DNA of 64,000 nucleotides from Cryobacterium sp. PAMC25264 (lineage in GTDB: Bacteria; Actinomycetota; Actinomycetes; Actinomycetales; Microbacteriaceae), in assembly GCF_019443325.1 (NCBI RefSeq), contig NZ_CP080383.1:3038001-3102000 (forward strand), in the 5' to 3' direction. Below the pieces are notes generated by a model. That model worked only from the letters and a program-made list of their open reading frames with translations, was not told where the DNA came from and searched no databases. The translations under genes and the position numbers were made by a program. Below are positions 19,077-27,709 of this stretch, one piece after another (position 1 is the first letter of the stretch; every line of letters begins with the position of its first letter).

Positions 19077-21209
19077 CTAGATGGTCAGTTCAGGATGCAG
19101 CCGTGTGATAGTCCACATCCGTTGCCGCGACGCGCTCCAGGCGCTGATGGCTATCGAGCCGACCAGGATGCCTACGAGAACGAGCACGGAAAGCCACAGT
19201 CTAGAGTCGATCCCTCCGGTGATGAGCTGGCGGAGTCCGGTGACGACGTAGGAGGCGGGCATCCAGGGGTGCAGGATCTGGAAGAACTCCGGCGTCGTCT
19301 CCACAGGGTAGGTGCCGCCGGACGAGCTGAGCTGCAGCATCAGCAGCACCAGGCTGGCCACACGCCCGGCCGCGGTGCCGAACAGAATGATGAACATCTG
19401 CTGCAACGCCAGGAAGGCCAGGGTGGTGAGGTAGATGAAGGCCGACATGCCCAGCCAGTGCGCCGGGGTGAGACCGAGGCCGTAGACCAGCACCAGAACC
19501 ATGATCACGACCTGGCTGAGGCCGATCGCCATGGCAGGGAGGAACCCGGTCATGGTGGAACGCAGCCCTGACGACGCGCTGGCCAGTGCTCGAGTGGGCA
19601 GGGCCCGCAGAATCAACCAGGTGATCAGTGCGCCGACGAAGGTGGCCAGAGCCAGGAAGAACGGGGCGAAGCCTTCACCGAAGCTGCCGGAAGCGTTCTC
19701 CCAGGTCTGGGTGAGGTCGACAGGGTTCGCGATCACCGAGGCCTTCGCATTGATCTGGTCGTCACTGTCGTCGGGGGCATCCGCCGCGCCGCTCGCCAGC
19801 GCGTCGGCGAGGGTGTGGCTGCCCTCGGCGAGTTGCCCGGTGCCACTCAACAGGGTGCTTGCGCCGTCGACCAGTCGGGTGCTGCCATCGACGAGGGATC
19901 CGGTTCCGGCGGCCAGGCTGTCGGCGCCGTCGGCAAGGGTGGTCGCTCCGGTGGCCGCGTTCATTGCGCCGCCGGCGAGTTGGCCGGCACCGGCCGAGAG
20001 AGCGGTGGCGCCCGTCGCGACATCCGAGGCCCCTGTCGCCACCTGGGCGGCACCGGGAGCACCCGCAGTCAGGGCGCTGGAGAGCGCGCCCAGTTTGGTC
20101 GCGAATTCACCGTCTTTGGCGGCGTATCCCGCCGTCTGGGCCGCGGCGCCCTGCACCTTGGTGGTGAGCTGGCCCGCCCCGGTGGAGAGCTCCGTCACCG
20201 ACGGCAGGAACGCGGTGGCCGGCGTGCCGGCCGGCGCCGCCGCCATGGCCGCTTCGAGGGCGCTCAGCTTGTCGGAGAGTGTGGACGTCGCGGTGGCGAG
20301 CTGACCGGTACCGGTGGAGATGTCCGTGGCCCCGGTGGCCAACTGCGTCGACGCCTCGGCCAGGGCACCCGCACCGGATGCCGCGGCGCTCATGCCGTCG
20401 GACACCTGCTGGGCTCCGCCCGCGACGCTTGTTGCACCGGCCGCGAGCTTCACCGACGAGTCGGACAGGGTGGTCGCGCCGGTGGAGAGGGTGCCGAGGC
20501 CGGTTGACAGGGTTGACGAGCCGTCGGCGAGTCGCCCAGCGCCGTCGTCGAGGGTGACGGCACCGGCGGAGAGGTCACCCAGACCGTCGACGAGGGTACC
20601 CGTGCCGGTTTGGGCGGTGCTCAGGCCGTCGGCGAGGGTTCCGGCGCCGTCCGCGGCGTCGCGGATGCCGTCGCCGGCTTCGTTCACGGCCACGAGCATC
20701 GCGCTGACGGTCTGATCGCCGATGTTCAGCGACACGGCGTCGCGCAGCTGCACCATGGCCTGCTTGCCCAGGGTGGAGGCGAGGAAGCTGTTGCTGTCGT
20801 TGTAGTCGACCTGCACCTCGGCTGGGGTGGGGGTGTCGGTGCCGGCGGAGACGGCATCCGTGGAGAAGTCGGCGGGGATCGTGACGGAGAAATAGTAGTC
20901 GCCGTCGATCACGCCGGTGGCGGCATCCGCGGCGCTGGTTTCGACCCAGCCGAGATCGTTGCCGTCGAGCAGTTTGTCGACCAGGTCGTCACCGGCCGTG
21001 ACCGGGTCACCGTCGCGGGTGGCGCCGGTGTCTGCGTTGACCAGGGCAACGGGGAGGTTACTGAGCTCCTTGTCGGGTGCCCAGAACGCCCAGAGGTAGA
21101 GGGCGCCGTAGATGAGGGGAATGAACATGAGCACGACGAGCGCGATCTTGGGCAGGGTGCCCTTGCCGAAACGGCGCAGTTCAGTGCCGGTTGAGAGGAA
21201 GGCGAACAT
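19077..21209 (-). CDS. YhgE/Pip domain membrane protein
   Basis: 710-aa membrane protein of the YhgE/phage infection protein (Pip) type, related in layout to ABC-2 permeases. One membrane helix at about residues 22-42 (ALVVLMFIPLIYGALYLWAF) is followed by a conserved extracytoplasmic domain (LPVALVNADTGA near 51; YYFSVTIPADFS near 106). A long Ala/Gly/Thr-rich region of repeating LAxGAxxL units at about residues 175-480 is probably coiled or rod-like, and about five C-terminal helices follow from 520 on. It starts one base after the degenerate ATPase stop. It may be exported or envelope-spanning; its role is unknown. Confidence 0.88.
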   Translation of the reverse strand: MFAFLSTGTELRRFGKGTLPKIALVVLMFIPLIYGALYLWAFWAPDKELSNLPVALVNADTGATRDGDPVTAGDDLVDKLLDGNDLGWVETSAADAATGVIDGDYYFSVTIPADFSTDAVSAGTDTPTPAEVQVDYNDSNSFLASTLGKQAMVQLRDAVSLNIGDQTVSAMLVAVNEAGDGIRDAADGAGTLADGLSTAQTGTGTLVDGLGDLSAGAVTLDDGAGRLADGSSTLSTGLGTLSTGATTLSDSSVKLAAGATSVAGGAQQVSDGMSAAASGAGALAEASTQLATGATDISTGTGQLATATSTLSDKLSALEAAMAAAPAGTPATAFLPSVTELSTGAGQLTTKVQGAAAQTAGYAAKDGEFATKLGALSSALTAGAPGAAQVATGASDVATGATALSAGAGQLAGGAMNAATGATTLADGADSLAAGTGSLVDGSTRLVDGASTLLSGTGQLAEGSHTLADALASGAADAPDDSDDQINAKASVIANPVDLTQTWENASGSFGEGFAPFFLALATFVGALITWLILRALPTRALASASSGLRSTMTGFLPAMAIGLSQVVIMVLVLVYGLGLTPAHWLGMSAFIYLTTLAFLALQQMFIILFGTAAGRVASLVLLMLQLSSSGGTYPVETTPEFFQILHPWMPASYVVTGLRQLITGGIDSRLWLSVLVLVGILVGSIAISAWSASRQRMWTITRLHPELTI

Positions 21210-21887
21210 CTAGCGAATCTCCTGGTTCATGTAGAGGACGGTCGGGTCGATGCCCAGTTCCGCCCACATGTCGGCGTCGGGTGCGATCGCCGAGGCGATC
21301 ACGGGGGTGCCGGCTGCCACGATGGCTCCGAGGCGCTGCCAGAGCTGGCGGCGCGCTTCAGGGGAGTGCACCTGCTCGACCTGGTCGAAGAACAGGAGGT
21401 TGGGCTCGCTCATCATGGCCAGCGAGGCGCGCAGCAGCACCATCTCCACCTCGTCGAGGTCCCAGATCATGGTGCTGGCGGCGGGGATGGCGATGTCGCC
21501 GAAGACCGGACCGCAGACCCGGCTCACCTCGGCGTCGTCGACGGCACGTATGAAGGACCACCACGGGGCGAGCCAGGCGTGCCGTTCACGGATGGCCGCG
21601 CCCACGCTGACCGACTCCTCGAGGCTGTCGATGCCGTGGAAACCCGAGACTCCGGTGCTGCGCTGCACGCGCCGCGCGCGCCGGGGCAGGTCCTCCCCCA
21701 GCACCGTGAGGGAGCCGGCGGTGGGCTTCATACGTCCGGCCAGGGTCAGCAGCAGGCTGGTGCGGCCGCTGCCAGCCGGCCCGCAGATCACCGTGAGGCC
21801 GGTGTCGGCGCTGAAGCTGAGCGGCCCGTAAACCACTCCCCGTTTGTAGCTCACGCTCAGGTCTTCCGCTACCAGTGTCGTCTGCAC
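21210..21887 (-). CDS. Degenerate ABC-type ATP-binding protein
   Basis: 225-aa ABC ATPase-like protein partnered with the YhgE protein whose gene follows immediately. The Walker A equivalent is GPAGSGRT at residues 36-43, with Arg in place of the invariant Lys. The LSGGQ signature is replaced by WDLDEVEMVLLRA, and Walker B reads LLFFDQVEQ, with Gln where the catalytic Glu normally sits. Hydrolysis is therefore doubtful; a structural or nucleotide-sensing role is possible. GTG 21887 is chosen because AGAGAGGA lies 6 bases upstream; the frame continues much further 5' through the control region and is not believable there. Its product may regulate rather than power the membrane partner. Confidence 0.85.
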   Translation of the reverse strand: MQTTLVAEDLSVSYKRGVVYGPLSFSADTGLTVICGPAGSGRTSLLLTLAGRMKPTAGSLTVLGEDLPRRARRVQRSTGVSGFHGIDSLEESVSVGAAIRERHAWLAPWWSFIRAVDDAEVSRVCGPVFGDIAIPAASTMIWDLDEVEMVLLRASLAMMSEPNLLFFDQVEQVHSPEARRQLWQRLGAIVAAGTPVIASAIAPDADMWAELGIDPTVLYMNQEIR

Positions 21888-21919
21888 GTCGATCCTCTCT
21901 TGCCGGCTCACGTTTTTGT

Positions 21920-21933
21920 ACCGACCAGTCAGT
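21920..21933. promoter_or_regulatory. Putative TetR operator 1
   Basis: Palindrome ACCGACCAGTCAGT with 6-base arms around CA, one mismatch in the left arm. It lies 33 bases upstream of the minus-strand ATPase start. It is an almost exact copy of the site at 22003 and has the size and symmetry of TetR-family operators. Confidence 0.65.
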
Positions 21934-22002
21934 ATAGATCCGTCGCCGGGGCGGGTGCAACCGGGGGCTCGCTTTGTGCCGTGTCTGAGCGTTCGTCCAG
22001 AA

Positions 22003-22016
22003 ACTGACCAGTCAGT
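22003..22016. promoter_or_regulatory. Putative TetR operator 2
   Basis: Perfect palindrome ACTGACCAGTCAGT (6-base arms around CA) in the divergent control region, about 105 bases before the plus-strand pseudo-ATPase gene. Together with the copy at 21920 it suggests that one TetR regulator, probably the product of 18449-19039, represses both operons. Confidence 0.68.
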
Positions 22017-22121
22017 AGAAAACGGGCCTAGAGTATGACCCCTGGTCGCAGCGCCGCGACGCCACTCCCCCAGGCTGGGTCCGCGTCGAACCGGGCTCCC
22101 CGCGACCCCCGGAGGCGCTCT

Positions 22122-22796
22122 ATGCGCGTGAACCTCACTGCTGTCACCAAAGGACCGAAAGACTCGGCCCTGCCGCCGACGACCCTGGAATTCGGCAGTG
22201 GCACCGTGACCTTCGCGCGCGCCGAGACCGAACGTCGCCCCACGGTCCTCGGCCTCGTCGCCTCCGGCCGGATGCGCCCGGACTCCGGCGCCGTGACCCT
22301 GGACGGCCGCACCGACTATGCGGGACTGCGCCGCCAGATCGCCCTCGTCGACGCCCTCGGGGTCTCCGAGCCCGCCGCCGATGTGCGAGTGGAGGACGTG
22401 GTCGCGGAGGAACTGATGTTCGCCGGCCACCTCGGTCGCCGCCGCACCGTTCGGAGGATGCTCGCCGACTTCGGCCTGGCCGACCAGGCCCGCTCCGATA
22501 TGGGCGACCTCGCCCCAGACGACCGGGTGCGGCTGCTCACCGAGCTGGCCGTGCTGCGTGACGGGGTGCTGGGCCTGGTGCTCACCTCCCCCGACCGGCA
22601 CGGTGGCGACCCCCTGGGCTGGTGGGACGTGGCCGGCGGCCTGGCGGCGCGCGGCTATGCCGTTCTCGTCATCGCGGGTGACGCATCCGCCCACGCCATT
22701 GCCGACCTGGAACTCGCCAACCTCGAACCGTCCGGCGTGCTCCCCGCCGGACTCGTCCGCTCCGCTCACGACAGCATGGGAACCGCCGCACTGTGA
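22122..22796 (+). CDS. ABC ATPase-like protein lacking Walker A
   Basis: 224-aa protein that follows the ABC ATPase fold order but has lost its catalytic motifs. After two N-terminal strands, the place of the P-loop reads FARAETERRPTVLGLVASG with no Gly-rich Lys loop. GRMRPDSGAVTLDG near 50 is the normal post-Walker A strand, VVAEELMFAGHLGR near 105 matches the helical subdomain, and the signature and Walker B positions read DLAPDDRVRLLTELAV and LGLVLTSPDR. ATG 22122 follows GGAGG by 6 bases. The stop overlaps the next start by 4 bases. It is probably a non-hydrolysing partner of the YhgE protein encoded next. Confidence 0.8.
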   Translation: MRVNLTAVTKGPKDSALPPTTLEFGSGTVTFARAETERRPTVLGLVASGRMRPDSGAVTLDGRTDYAGLRRQIALVDALGVSEPAADVRVEDVVAEELMFAGHLGRRRTVRRMLADFGLADQARSDMGDLAPDDRVRLLTELAVLRDGVLGLVLTSPDRHGGDPLGWWDVAGGLAARGYAVLVIAGDASAHAIADLELANLEPSGVLPAGLVRSAHDSMGTAAL

Positions 22797-25150
22797 AGAT
22801 CTTCGCCATGATCCGCGCCGAACTGGCGCGCCTGACCGCCACCACGATGTCCCGGGTCGCCCTCGTGGCCCTGATGCTCGTGCCCGTGCTCTACGGCGGC
22901 CTGTACCTGTGGGCCAACCAGGACCCGTACGCGGGCCTGGACCGGGTACCGGTCGCCCTGGTGGTGGCCGACACCGGCGCCGAGTCCGACGGCACGGCGA
23001 CGAACTACGGGTCGGATGTCGCCGAGCAGCTCATCGACGACGGCACCTTCGACTGGCACACAGTCACCGCCGACACCGCCCAGGCCGGCGTCGCCGATGC
23101 CACCTACGACTTCAGTGTCACGATCCCCGCCGATTTCTCCAGCTCGATCGCTTCCTCGTCGACGGATTCGCCGCACCAGGCCACCATCACCCTCACCACG
23201 AACGACACCAACAGCTACCTCGCCTCCACGATCGGCAGCCAGGCGGCACAGAGCATCCGGGACGCCATCGTGGCCCGGGTGAACGAGCAAGCCGCCGACC
23301 AGCTGCTCATCGGGCTCTCCGACATCCGCTCGAGCCTGGTCGACGCGGCCGACGGCGCGGGCCAGCTCACGGATGGCGCGGGCACCGCCGCCGACGGCGG
23401 CTCCAGCCTGGCTGATGGCGCGAGCCAGCTCGCCGACGGCACCGGCCAGCTGGCCTCGGGCGCCGGCAGCCTGGCCGACGGTACCGGGAAGGTCGCCGAC
23501 GGCGCCAGCAAGGTGGCCGACGGCACGGGCCAGGTGGCCTCGGGCGCCGATGCCCTGGCGACGGGAGCGGGCACGCTGAGCACGGGTGCCGGCAGCCTGG
23601 CCGCCGGCACGGCGCAGGTCGCCACGGGCGCAGACTCTCTCGCGACGGCGACCGGCCAGGTGGCCGACGGCACCGCCGCACTCTCGCAGGGCGCCGCATC
23701 CCTCGCCGACGGCACGGGCAAGGTCTCGGCGGGAGCAGCCCAGGTGGCCACCGCCGCCCAGAAGGTGGCCGACGGCACGGCGGCGTTGAACACGGCCGCG
23801 CAGCAAGCGTCCGCCGGCGTCGCCGGGGCCGGCGCCGTCTACACCGCCGCACAGACGGCCCTGGCCGACCAGCTCACTGCCGACGGCCTGAGCCCTGCCC
23901 AGATCGATGAGGCCCTGGCGACCCTGACTCCGATCGGCGGCACCCTCACCCAGAGCGGAGCCGCCCTGACGCAGGCGGGCACCGCCATCGCCACCCTGTC
24001 GACCGGCACCACCCAGCTGGCCGCTGGAGCCGCCGCGACGGCCACCGGCGCCCAGCAGAGCGCCGACGGGGCCACGACCCTGGCCACCGGCGCGGCTACG
24101 GCGTCGGCCGGAGCCCGCAAGACGGCCGATGGTGCAGCCACCCTCGCCACCGGTGCCCACCAGAGCGCCGACGGGGCCAGCGCCCTCGCCACCGGGGCCG
24201 GCCAGGCCGCGAGCGGAGCGTCCACTCTGGCCGCAGGAGCCGACCAGACCGCCGCAGGCGCCGCGACCCTGAGTTCCGGCGCGACCTCCGCCGCCACCGG
24301 CGCCGCGACCCTGTCGACGGGCGCCAGCTCGGCCAAGACCGGCGCGGACAGTCTCGCCACCGGAGCCTCCTCGCTCAGCGACGGGCTGCTCGGCCTCAAG
24401 ACCGGGGCGGGCACCCTGCGCGACGGGCTGACCAACGGCGTCAACAGCATCCCCGACACTGATGCGACCACCCGCGACCTGCAGGGCTCCACCATCGCCG
24501 ACCCGGTCGACCTGCAGAAGGCGGCCGTGACGTCCGCCGGCACTTACGGCGCCGGGCTCGCCCCGTTCTTCGCGAGCCTGGCCGGCTGGATCGGGATCTA
24601 CGCCCTCTTCCTGATCGTGAAGCCGGTCTCCCGCCGCGCCATCACGGCGTTGCACTCGCCGCTGAAGATCACCCTGGCCGGCTGGCTCACCCCTGGGATC
24701 CTGGGGCTGCTGCAGATGGCGGCGCTGTTCGGGATCCTCACCGGCGTGCTGCACTTCGAGGTGCACAACCCGGTAGGCACCTACGCGATGATGGGCCTGG
24801 CCGCGATGACGTTCGCGGCGATCATCCTCGCGCTGAACGTGTGGCTGGGAAGCGTGGGACAGTTCGTCGGGCTCGTGCTCATGGTGATCCAGTTGGTCAC
24901 CGCTGGCGGGACCTTCCCGTGGCAGACCCTGCCCGCTCCCCTGGCATTTCTGCACCACGTGATGCCGATGAGCTACGCGGTCGACGGCATCCGTCAGCTG
25001 ATGTACGGCGGAAACCCGGCCACCGCGTTGAACGACGCCGGCGTGCTGCTGCTCTGGCTGACCGGGGCGCTGGTGCTCGCCGCGATCGGCGTGGTGCGGA
25101 TGACGCACTTCCGCACCCTGCGCGACCTCAAACCCAGCCTGATCGGCTAA
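22793..25150 (+). CDS. YhgE/Pip domain membrane protein with long repeat region
   Basis: 785-aa paralogue of the protein encoded at 19077-21209. It has an N-terminal membrane helix at about residues 18-40 (ALVALMLVPVLYGGLYLWA), the conserved domain PVALVVADTGAESDG near 50 and FSVTIPADFSSS near 105, and then residues 185-560 of DGAxxLAxGA-type repeats very rich in Ala, Gly, Thr and Asp. About five C-terminal helices follow from residue 590. It starts GTG 22793 inside the pseudo-ATPase stop. The repeats should form an elongated extracytoplasmic rod. Its function is unknown; Pip homologues are phage receptors in some Gram-positives, and EsaA of type VII secretion is distantly related. Confidence 0.88.
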   Translation: MKIFAMIRAELARLTATTMSRVALVALMLVPVLYGGLYLWANQDPYAGLDRVPVALVVADTGAESDGTATNYGSDVAEQLIDDGTFDWHTVTADTAQAGVADATYDFSVTIPADFSSSIASSSTDSPHQATITLTTNDTNSYLASTIGSQAAQSIRDAIVARVNEQAADQLLIGLSDIRSSLVDAADGAGQLTDGAGTAADGGSSLADGASQLADGTGQLASGAGSLADGTGKVADGASKVADGTGQVASGADALATGAGTLSTGAGSLAAGTAQVATGADSLATATGQVADGTAALSQGAASLADGTGKVSAGAAQVATAAQKVADGTAALNTAAQQASAGVAGAGAVYTAAQTALADQLTADGLSPAQIDEALATLTPIGGTLTQSGAALTQAGTAIATLSTGTTQLAAGAAATATGAQQSADGATTLATGAATASAGARKTADGAATLATGAHQSADGASALATGAGQAASGASTLAAGADQTAAGAATLSSGATSAATGAATLSTGASSAKTGADSLATGASSLSDGLLGLKTGAGTLRDGLTNGVNSIPDTDATTRDLQGSTIADPVDLQKAAVTSAGTYGAGLAPFFASLAGWIGIYALFLIVKPVSRRAITALHSPLKITLAGWLTPGILGLLQMAALFGILTGVLHFEVHNPVGTYAMMGLAAMTFAAIILALNVWLGSVGQFVGLVLMVIQLVTAGGTFPWQTLPAPLAFLHHVMPMSYAVDGIRQLMYGGNPATALNDAGVLLLWLTGALVLAAIGVVRMTHFRTLRDLKPSLIG

Positions 25151-25220
25151 CCCGAACGGCCGCCCACCCGCTCGATGCGGGGCGGCGGCCGCGGCCGTGC
25201 CCCACGACGGGCGCCGCGAA

Positions 25221-25236
25221 TCGAACACATGTACTA
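25221..25236. promoter_or_regulatory. Putative LexA (SOS) box
   Basis: TCGAACACATGTACTA matches the actinobacterial SOS consensus TCGAAC-N4-GTTCGA at 10 of 12 fixed positions, with a perfect left half. It lies 33 bases before the polymerase start, a usual spacing for LexA repression. Confidence 0.6.
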
Positions 25237-25269
25237 TTGAGACATGGCACAGGTCGAGGGCGAGCATCG

Positions 25270-26313
25270 ATGACGGCCAGCCCAATTCTCCATGCCGACG
25301 CCGACTCATTCTTCGCATCGGTCGCGTTGCGCTCCCGGCCGGAACTCGCCGCGCAGCCCGTCGCCGTCGTGGCCCACGTGTACATCGCCAGCGCCACCTA
25401 TCCGGCTCGCGCTCGCGGGGTTCGCGCGGGGATGCTGGCCCAGGATGCACTCCGACAGTGTCCGGAACTGATCCTGATCGATGTGCCCCGGGCGGAGATC
25501 GAGGAGGTGGGCGACGCCCTGTTCGACATCTTCCACGACTCGGCTGTCGCCGTGGAGCCCGGCTCCATCGAGGAAGCCTTCCTCGACGTGGGTGCGGCCG
25601 ATCGGGCGGGCGCCGTGGAGGCCGGGCAGGTTCTGCGCCGACGGGTGGCCCGCGAACTCGGCATCGCGATCAGCGTGGGCGTGGGCCGCACCAAGCTCAT
25701 GGCCAAGCTGGCCTCCCGCCGGGCCAAGCCCGACGGGCTGTCCGTGATCGATCCCGCGGAGGAAGTGGTGTTGCGCACGACCCTGTCGCTCGGCGAGGTC
25801 TGGGGCATCGGTGCCACCACTCTGGCACGCCTCAACCGGATCGGGGTGGCCCGGCTCGGCGACGTGGACGGCATTCCGCAGAACGAGCTGCAGCACGTCT
25901 GCGGCACCGCCATGGCCCGCCGCCTGTGGCGCATCCGGGAGGGCACCGACGATGCCGTCGTGCGACCGGTCGAGGCGCGGACCGCCCTCACCGCGGAGGG
26001 GTCGACCGCCGGCTACGACCGGCCGGATAAGACCCCGACCGAACTGGTGCAGGCCTGCGTCGACCGGCTCTGCAAGCGCGCGGAGCGGGCCGGCCTCGCC
26101 GGCACGGGGATCACGCTCACCCTGCGGCCGGAGCCCGGCGGCAAGGCGATCGTGCTCAAGCGCACGCTCGTGGCGGCAACGACCGGCCGGGACACGTGGC
26201 TGGCCGTGGCTACCGATCTGCTCGGCGGTGAACGGGTGCCCCGGCTGGCCGGGCTGCGCGTCAGCCTGACGGGTTTGCTCCCCCTCGACCGGGTGCAGCA
26301 CACCCTGTTCTGA
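25270..26313 (+). CDS. dinB: Y-family DNA polymerase (DinB/Pol IV-like) with altered active site
   Basis: 347-aa Y-family translesion polymerase, complete from palm to little finger. Motif I is HADADSFFASVA (metal ligand Asp10; Phe at the steric gate), YPARARGVRAGM near 43 matches the fingers, and the second catalytic motif reads EPGSIEEAFLDVG near 97-109, where family members have SIDEAFLD. The Asp-to-Glu change hits one of the three metal ligands. The Glu after FFASV is also replaced by Ala. SVGVGRTKLMAKLAS near 137 is typical. ATG 25270 overlaps the stop of a 9-codon upstream frame. The upstream LexA-like box suggests SOS induction. Activity may be reduced or altered. Confidence 0.87.
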   Translation: MTASPILHADADSFFASVALRSRPELAAQPVAVVAHVYIASATYPARARGVRAGMLAQDALRQCPELILIDVPRAEIEEVGDALFDIFHDSAVAVEPGSIEEAFLDVGAADRAGAVEAGQVLRRRVARELGIAISVGVGRTKLMAKLASRRAKPDGLSVIDPAEEVVLRTTLSLGEVWGIGATTLARLNRIGVARLGDVDGIPQNELQHVCGTAMARRLWRIREGTDDAVVRPVEARTALTAEGSTAGYDRPDKTPTELVQACVDRLCKRAERAGLAGTGITLTLRPEPGGKAIVLKRTLVAATTGRDTWLAVATDLLGGERVPRLAGLRVSLTGLLPLDRVQHTLF

Positions 26314-26347
26314 CGTCTGCTCGGCGGACGTGCACGGCGCAGCCTGC

Positions 26348-26409
26348 ACTCATTTCGGAACTTCGCATAGTCGCGGAGCGTCACAACCGTGCAAAGTTCC
26401 CGAATGAGT
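26348..26409. terminator. Palindrome between convergent genes (ACTCATTTCGGAACTT type)
   Basis: Arms 26348-26367 and 26390-26409 pair at 17 of 20 positions around a 22-base loop. It lies between the convergent polymerase and malic enzyme genes. It has no T-run, so it may be a terminator or another kind of dispersed palindrome. Confidence 0.5.
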
Positions 26410-26494
26410 CACCATGGGGCCGGTCGCGCGGCTAGACCAACGACGGGACGAACCGCAGGGCGGGTCGCGGGGTCTCCTTCTGAAGTGCGTTTCC

Positions 26495-27709
26495 TCAGGG
26501 GACCTCGTGACGTGCGTGCATGTCGACGGCGGCGATCACCGCGGCAGCCACAGCGGGTGCGACGCGGTCGTCGAACGGGCTCGGCACGATGAAATCGGCG
26601 GCCAGGTCGTCACCGACCAGGTCGGCGATGGCCGTGGCAGCGGCGATCTTCATGGCGGTGGTGATCCGGCGGGCGCCGGCATCCAGTGCACCCCGGAAGA
26701 TGCCGGGGAAGGCGAGCACGTTGTTGATCTGGTTGGGGTAGTCGCTGCGCCCGGTAGCGACGATGCGGGCGTAGCTGGCGGCCACCTCTGGCGCCACTTC
26801 CGGGTCGGGGTTGGACAGCGCGAAGATCATGGCGTCGTCCGACATCGTGGCGAGCAACTTCTCGTCGACCGTGCTCGAGGAGACGCCGATGAAGACGTCC
26901 GCGCCCACCAGCGCCTCGGCCGGGCCGCCGTGGATCTGGTGCGGGTTGGACCTGAGCGCGAACCGGGCCTTGACCCCCAACAGGTCGAACCGGCGATTGC
27001 TCAGGATGCCCTTCGAGTCCAATACGAGCACGTCTTCGATACCCACCTCAAGCAGGAGGGCGGCGATGGCGATGCCCGCAGCGCCCGCGCCGGAGACGAC
27101 GACCCGGAGCCCGCGGAGGTCGCGGCCCAACACCTTGGCACCGTTGGTGATCGCCGCGAGCACCACGACGGCCGTGCCGTGTTGGTCGTCATGCATCACG
27201 GGCATGTCGAGGGCCTCGATCAGCTTGGTCTCGAGCTCGAAGCAGCGCGGGGCCGACACGTCTTCGAGGTTCACGGCGCCGAAGCTGTGGCGAAGTCGCA
27301 CCAGGGTCTCGACGATCTCTTCGACATCGGTGGTGTCGAGCACCAGCGGGATCGAGTTGAGCCCGGCGAAGCGCTGGAACAGCGCCGACTTGCCCTCCAT
27401 CACGGGCAGAGCCGCGGCCGGGCCGATATCGCCCAAACCCAGCACCGCGGTGCCGTCGCTGACGACGGCGACGAGGCGGCTCGCCCAGGTGTGCGAGGCG
27501 GAGACGGCGGCATCCGTGTGGATGGCCCGGCTGACCTCGGCGACGCCGGGGGTGTAGACCACGGCCAGGTCGCGCGCGGTGTTGATGGGGCGGGCCAGCT
27601 CGATGCGCAGCTTGCCACCCTCGTGCGCGGCGAAGATCTCGTCGGTGCTCACCCGGCAGCTGGTGTCGGCGCCGGGGATGGTGGGCGGGGCGGACAGGGT
27701 GAGGGACAT
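26495..27709 (-). CDS. NAD(P)-dependent malic enzyme
   Basis: 404-aa bacterial short-form malic enzyme, decarboxylating malate to pyruvate with reduction of NAD(P). Visible blocks: VVYTPGVAEVSRAI near residue 45 with the catalytic Tyr, the metal and malate site around GKSALFQRFAGLNSIPLVLDT near 100-120, NLEDVSAPRCFELE near 145, PVMHDDQHGTAVVVLAA near 170, and the dinucleotide loop VVVSGAGAAGIAIA near 200. ATG 27709 is favoured because MSLTLS leads directly into the domain and GAAGG lies upstream; the 16 residues before it are unlike the family. Confidence 0.95.
   Translation of the reverse strand: MSLTLSAPPTIPGADTSCRVSTDEIFAAHEGGKLRIELARPINTARDLAVVYTPGVAEVSRAIHTDAAVSASHTWASRLVAVVSDGTAVLGLGDIGPAAALPVMEGKSALFQRFAGLNSIPLVLDTTDVEEIVETLVRLRHSFGAVNLEDVSAPRCFELETKLIEALDMPVMHDDQHGTAVVVLAAITNGAKVLGRDLRGLRVVVSGAGAAGIAIAALLLEVGIEDVLVLDSKGILSNRRFDLLGVKARFALRSNPHQIHGGPAEALVGADVFIGVSSSTVDEKLLATMSDDAMIFALSNPDPEVAPEVAASYARIVATGRSDYPNQINNVLAFPGIFRGALDAGARRITTAMKIAAATAIADLVGDDLAADFIVPSPFDDRVAPAVAAAVIAAVDMHARHEVP

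Noticed and set aside
23340..24460. Repetitive DNA inside the long YhgE gene considered as a mobile or satellite repeat
   Set aside because: It is explained by the DGAxxLAxGA protein repeats; no conserved nucleotide unit or terminal repeats.
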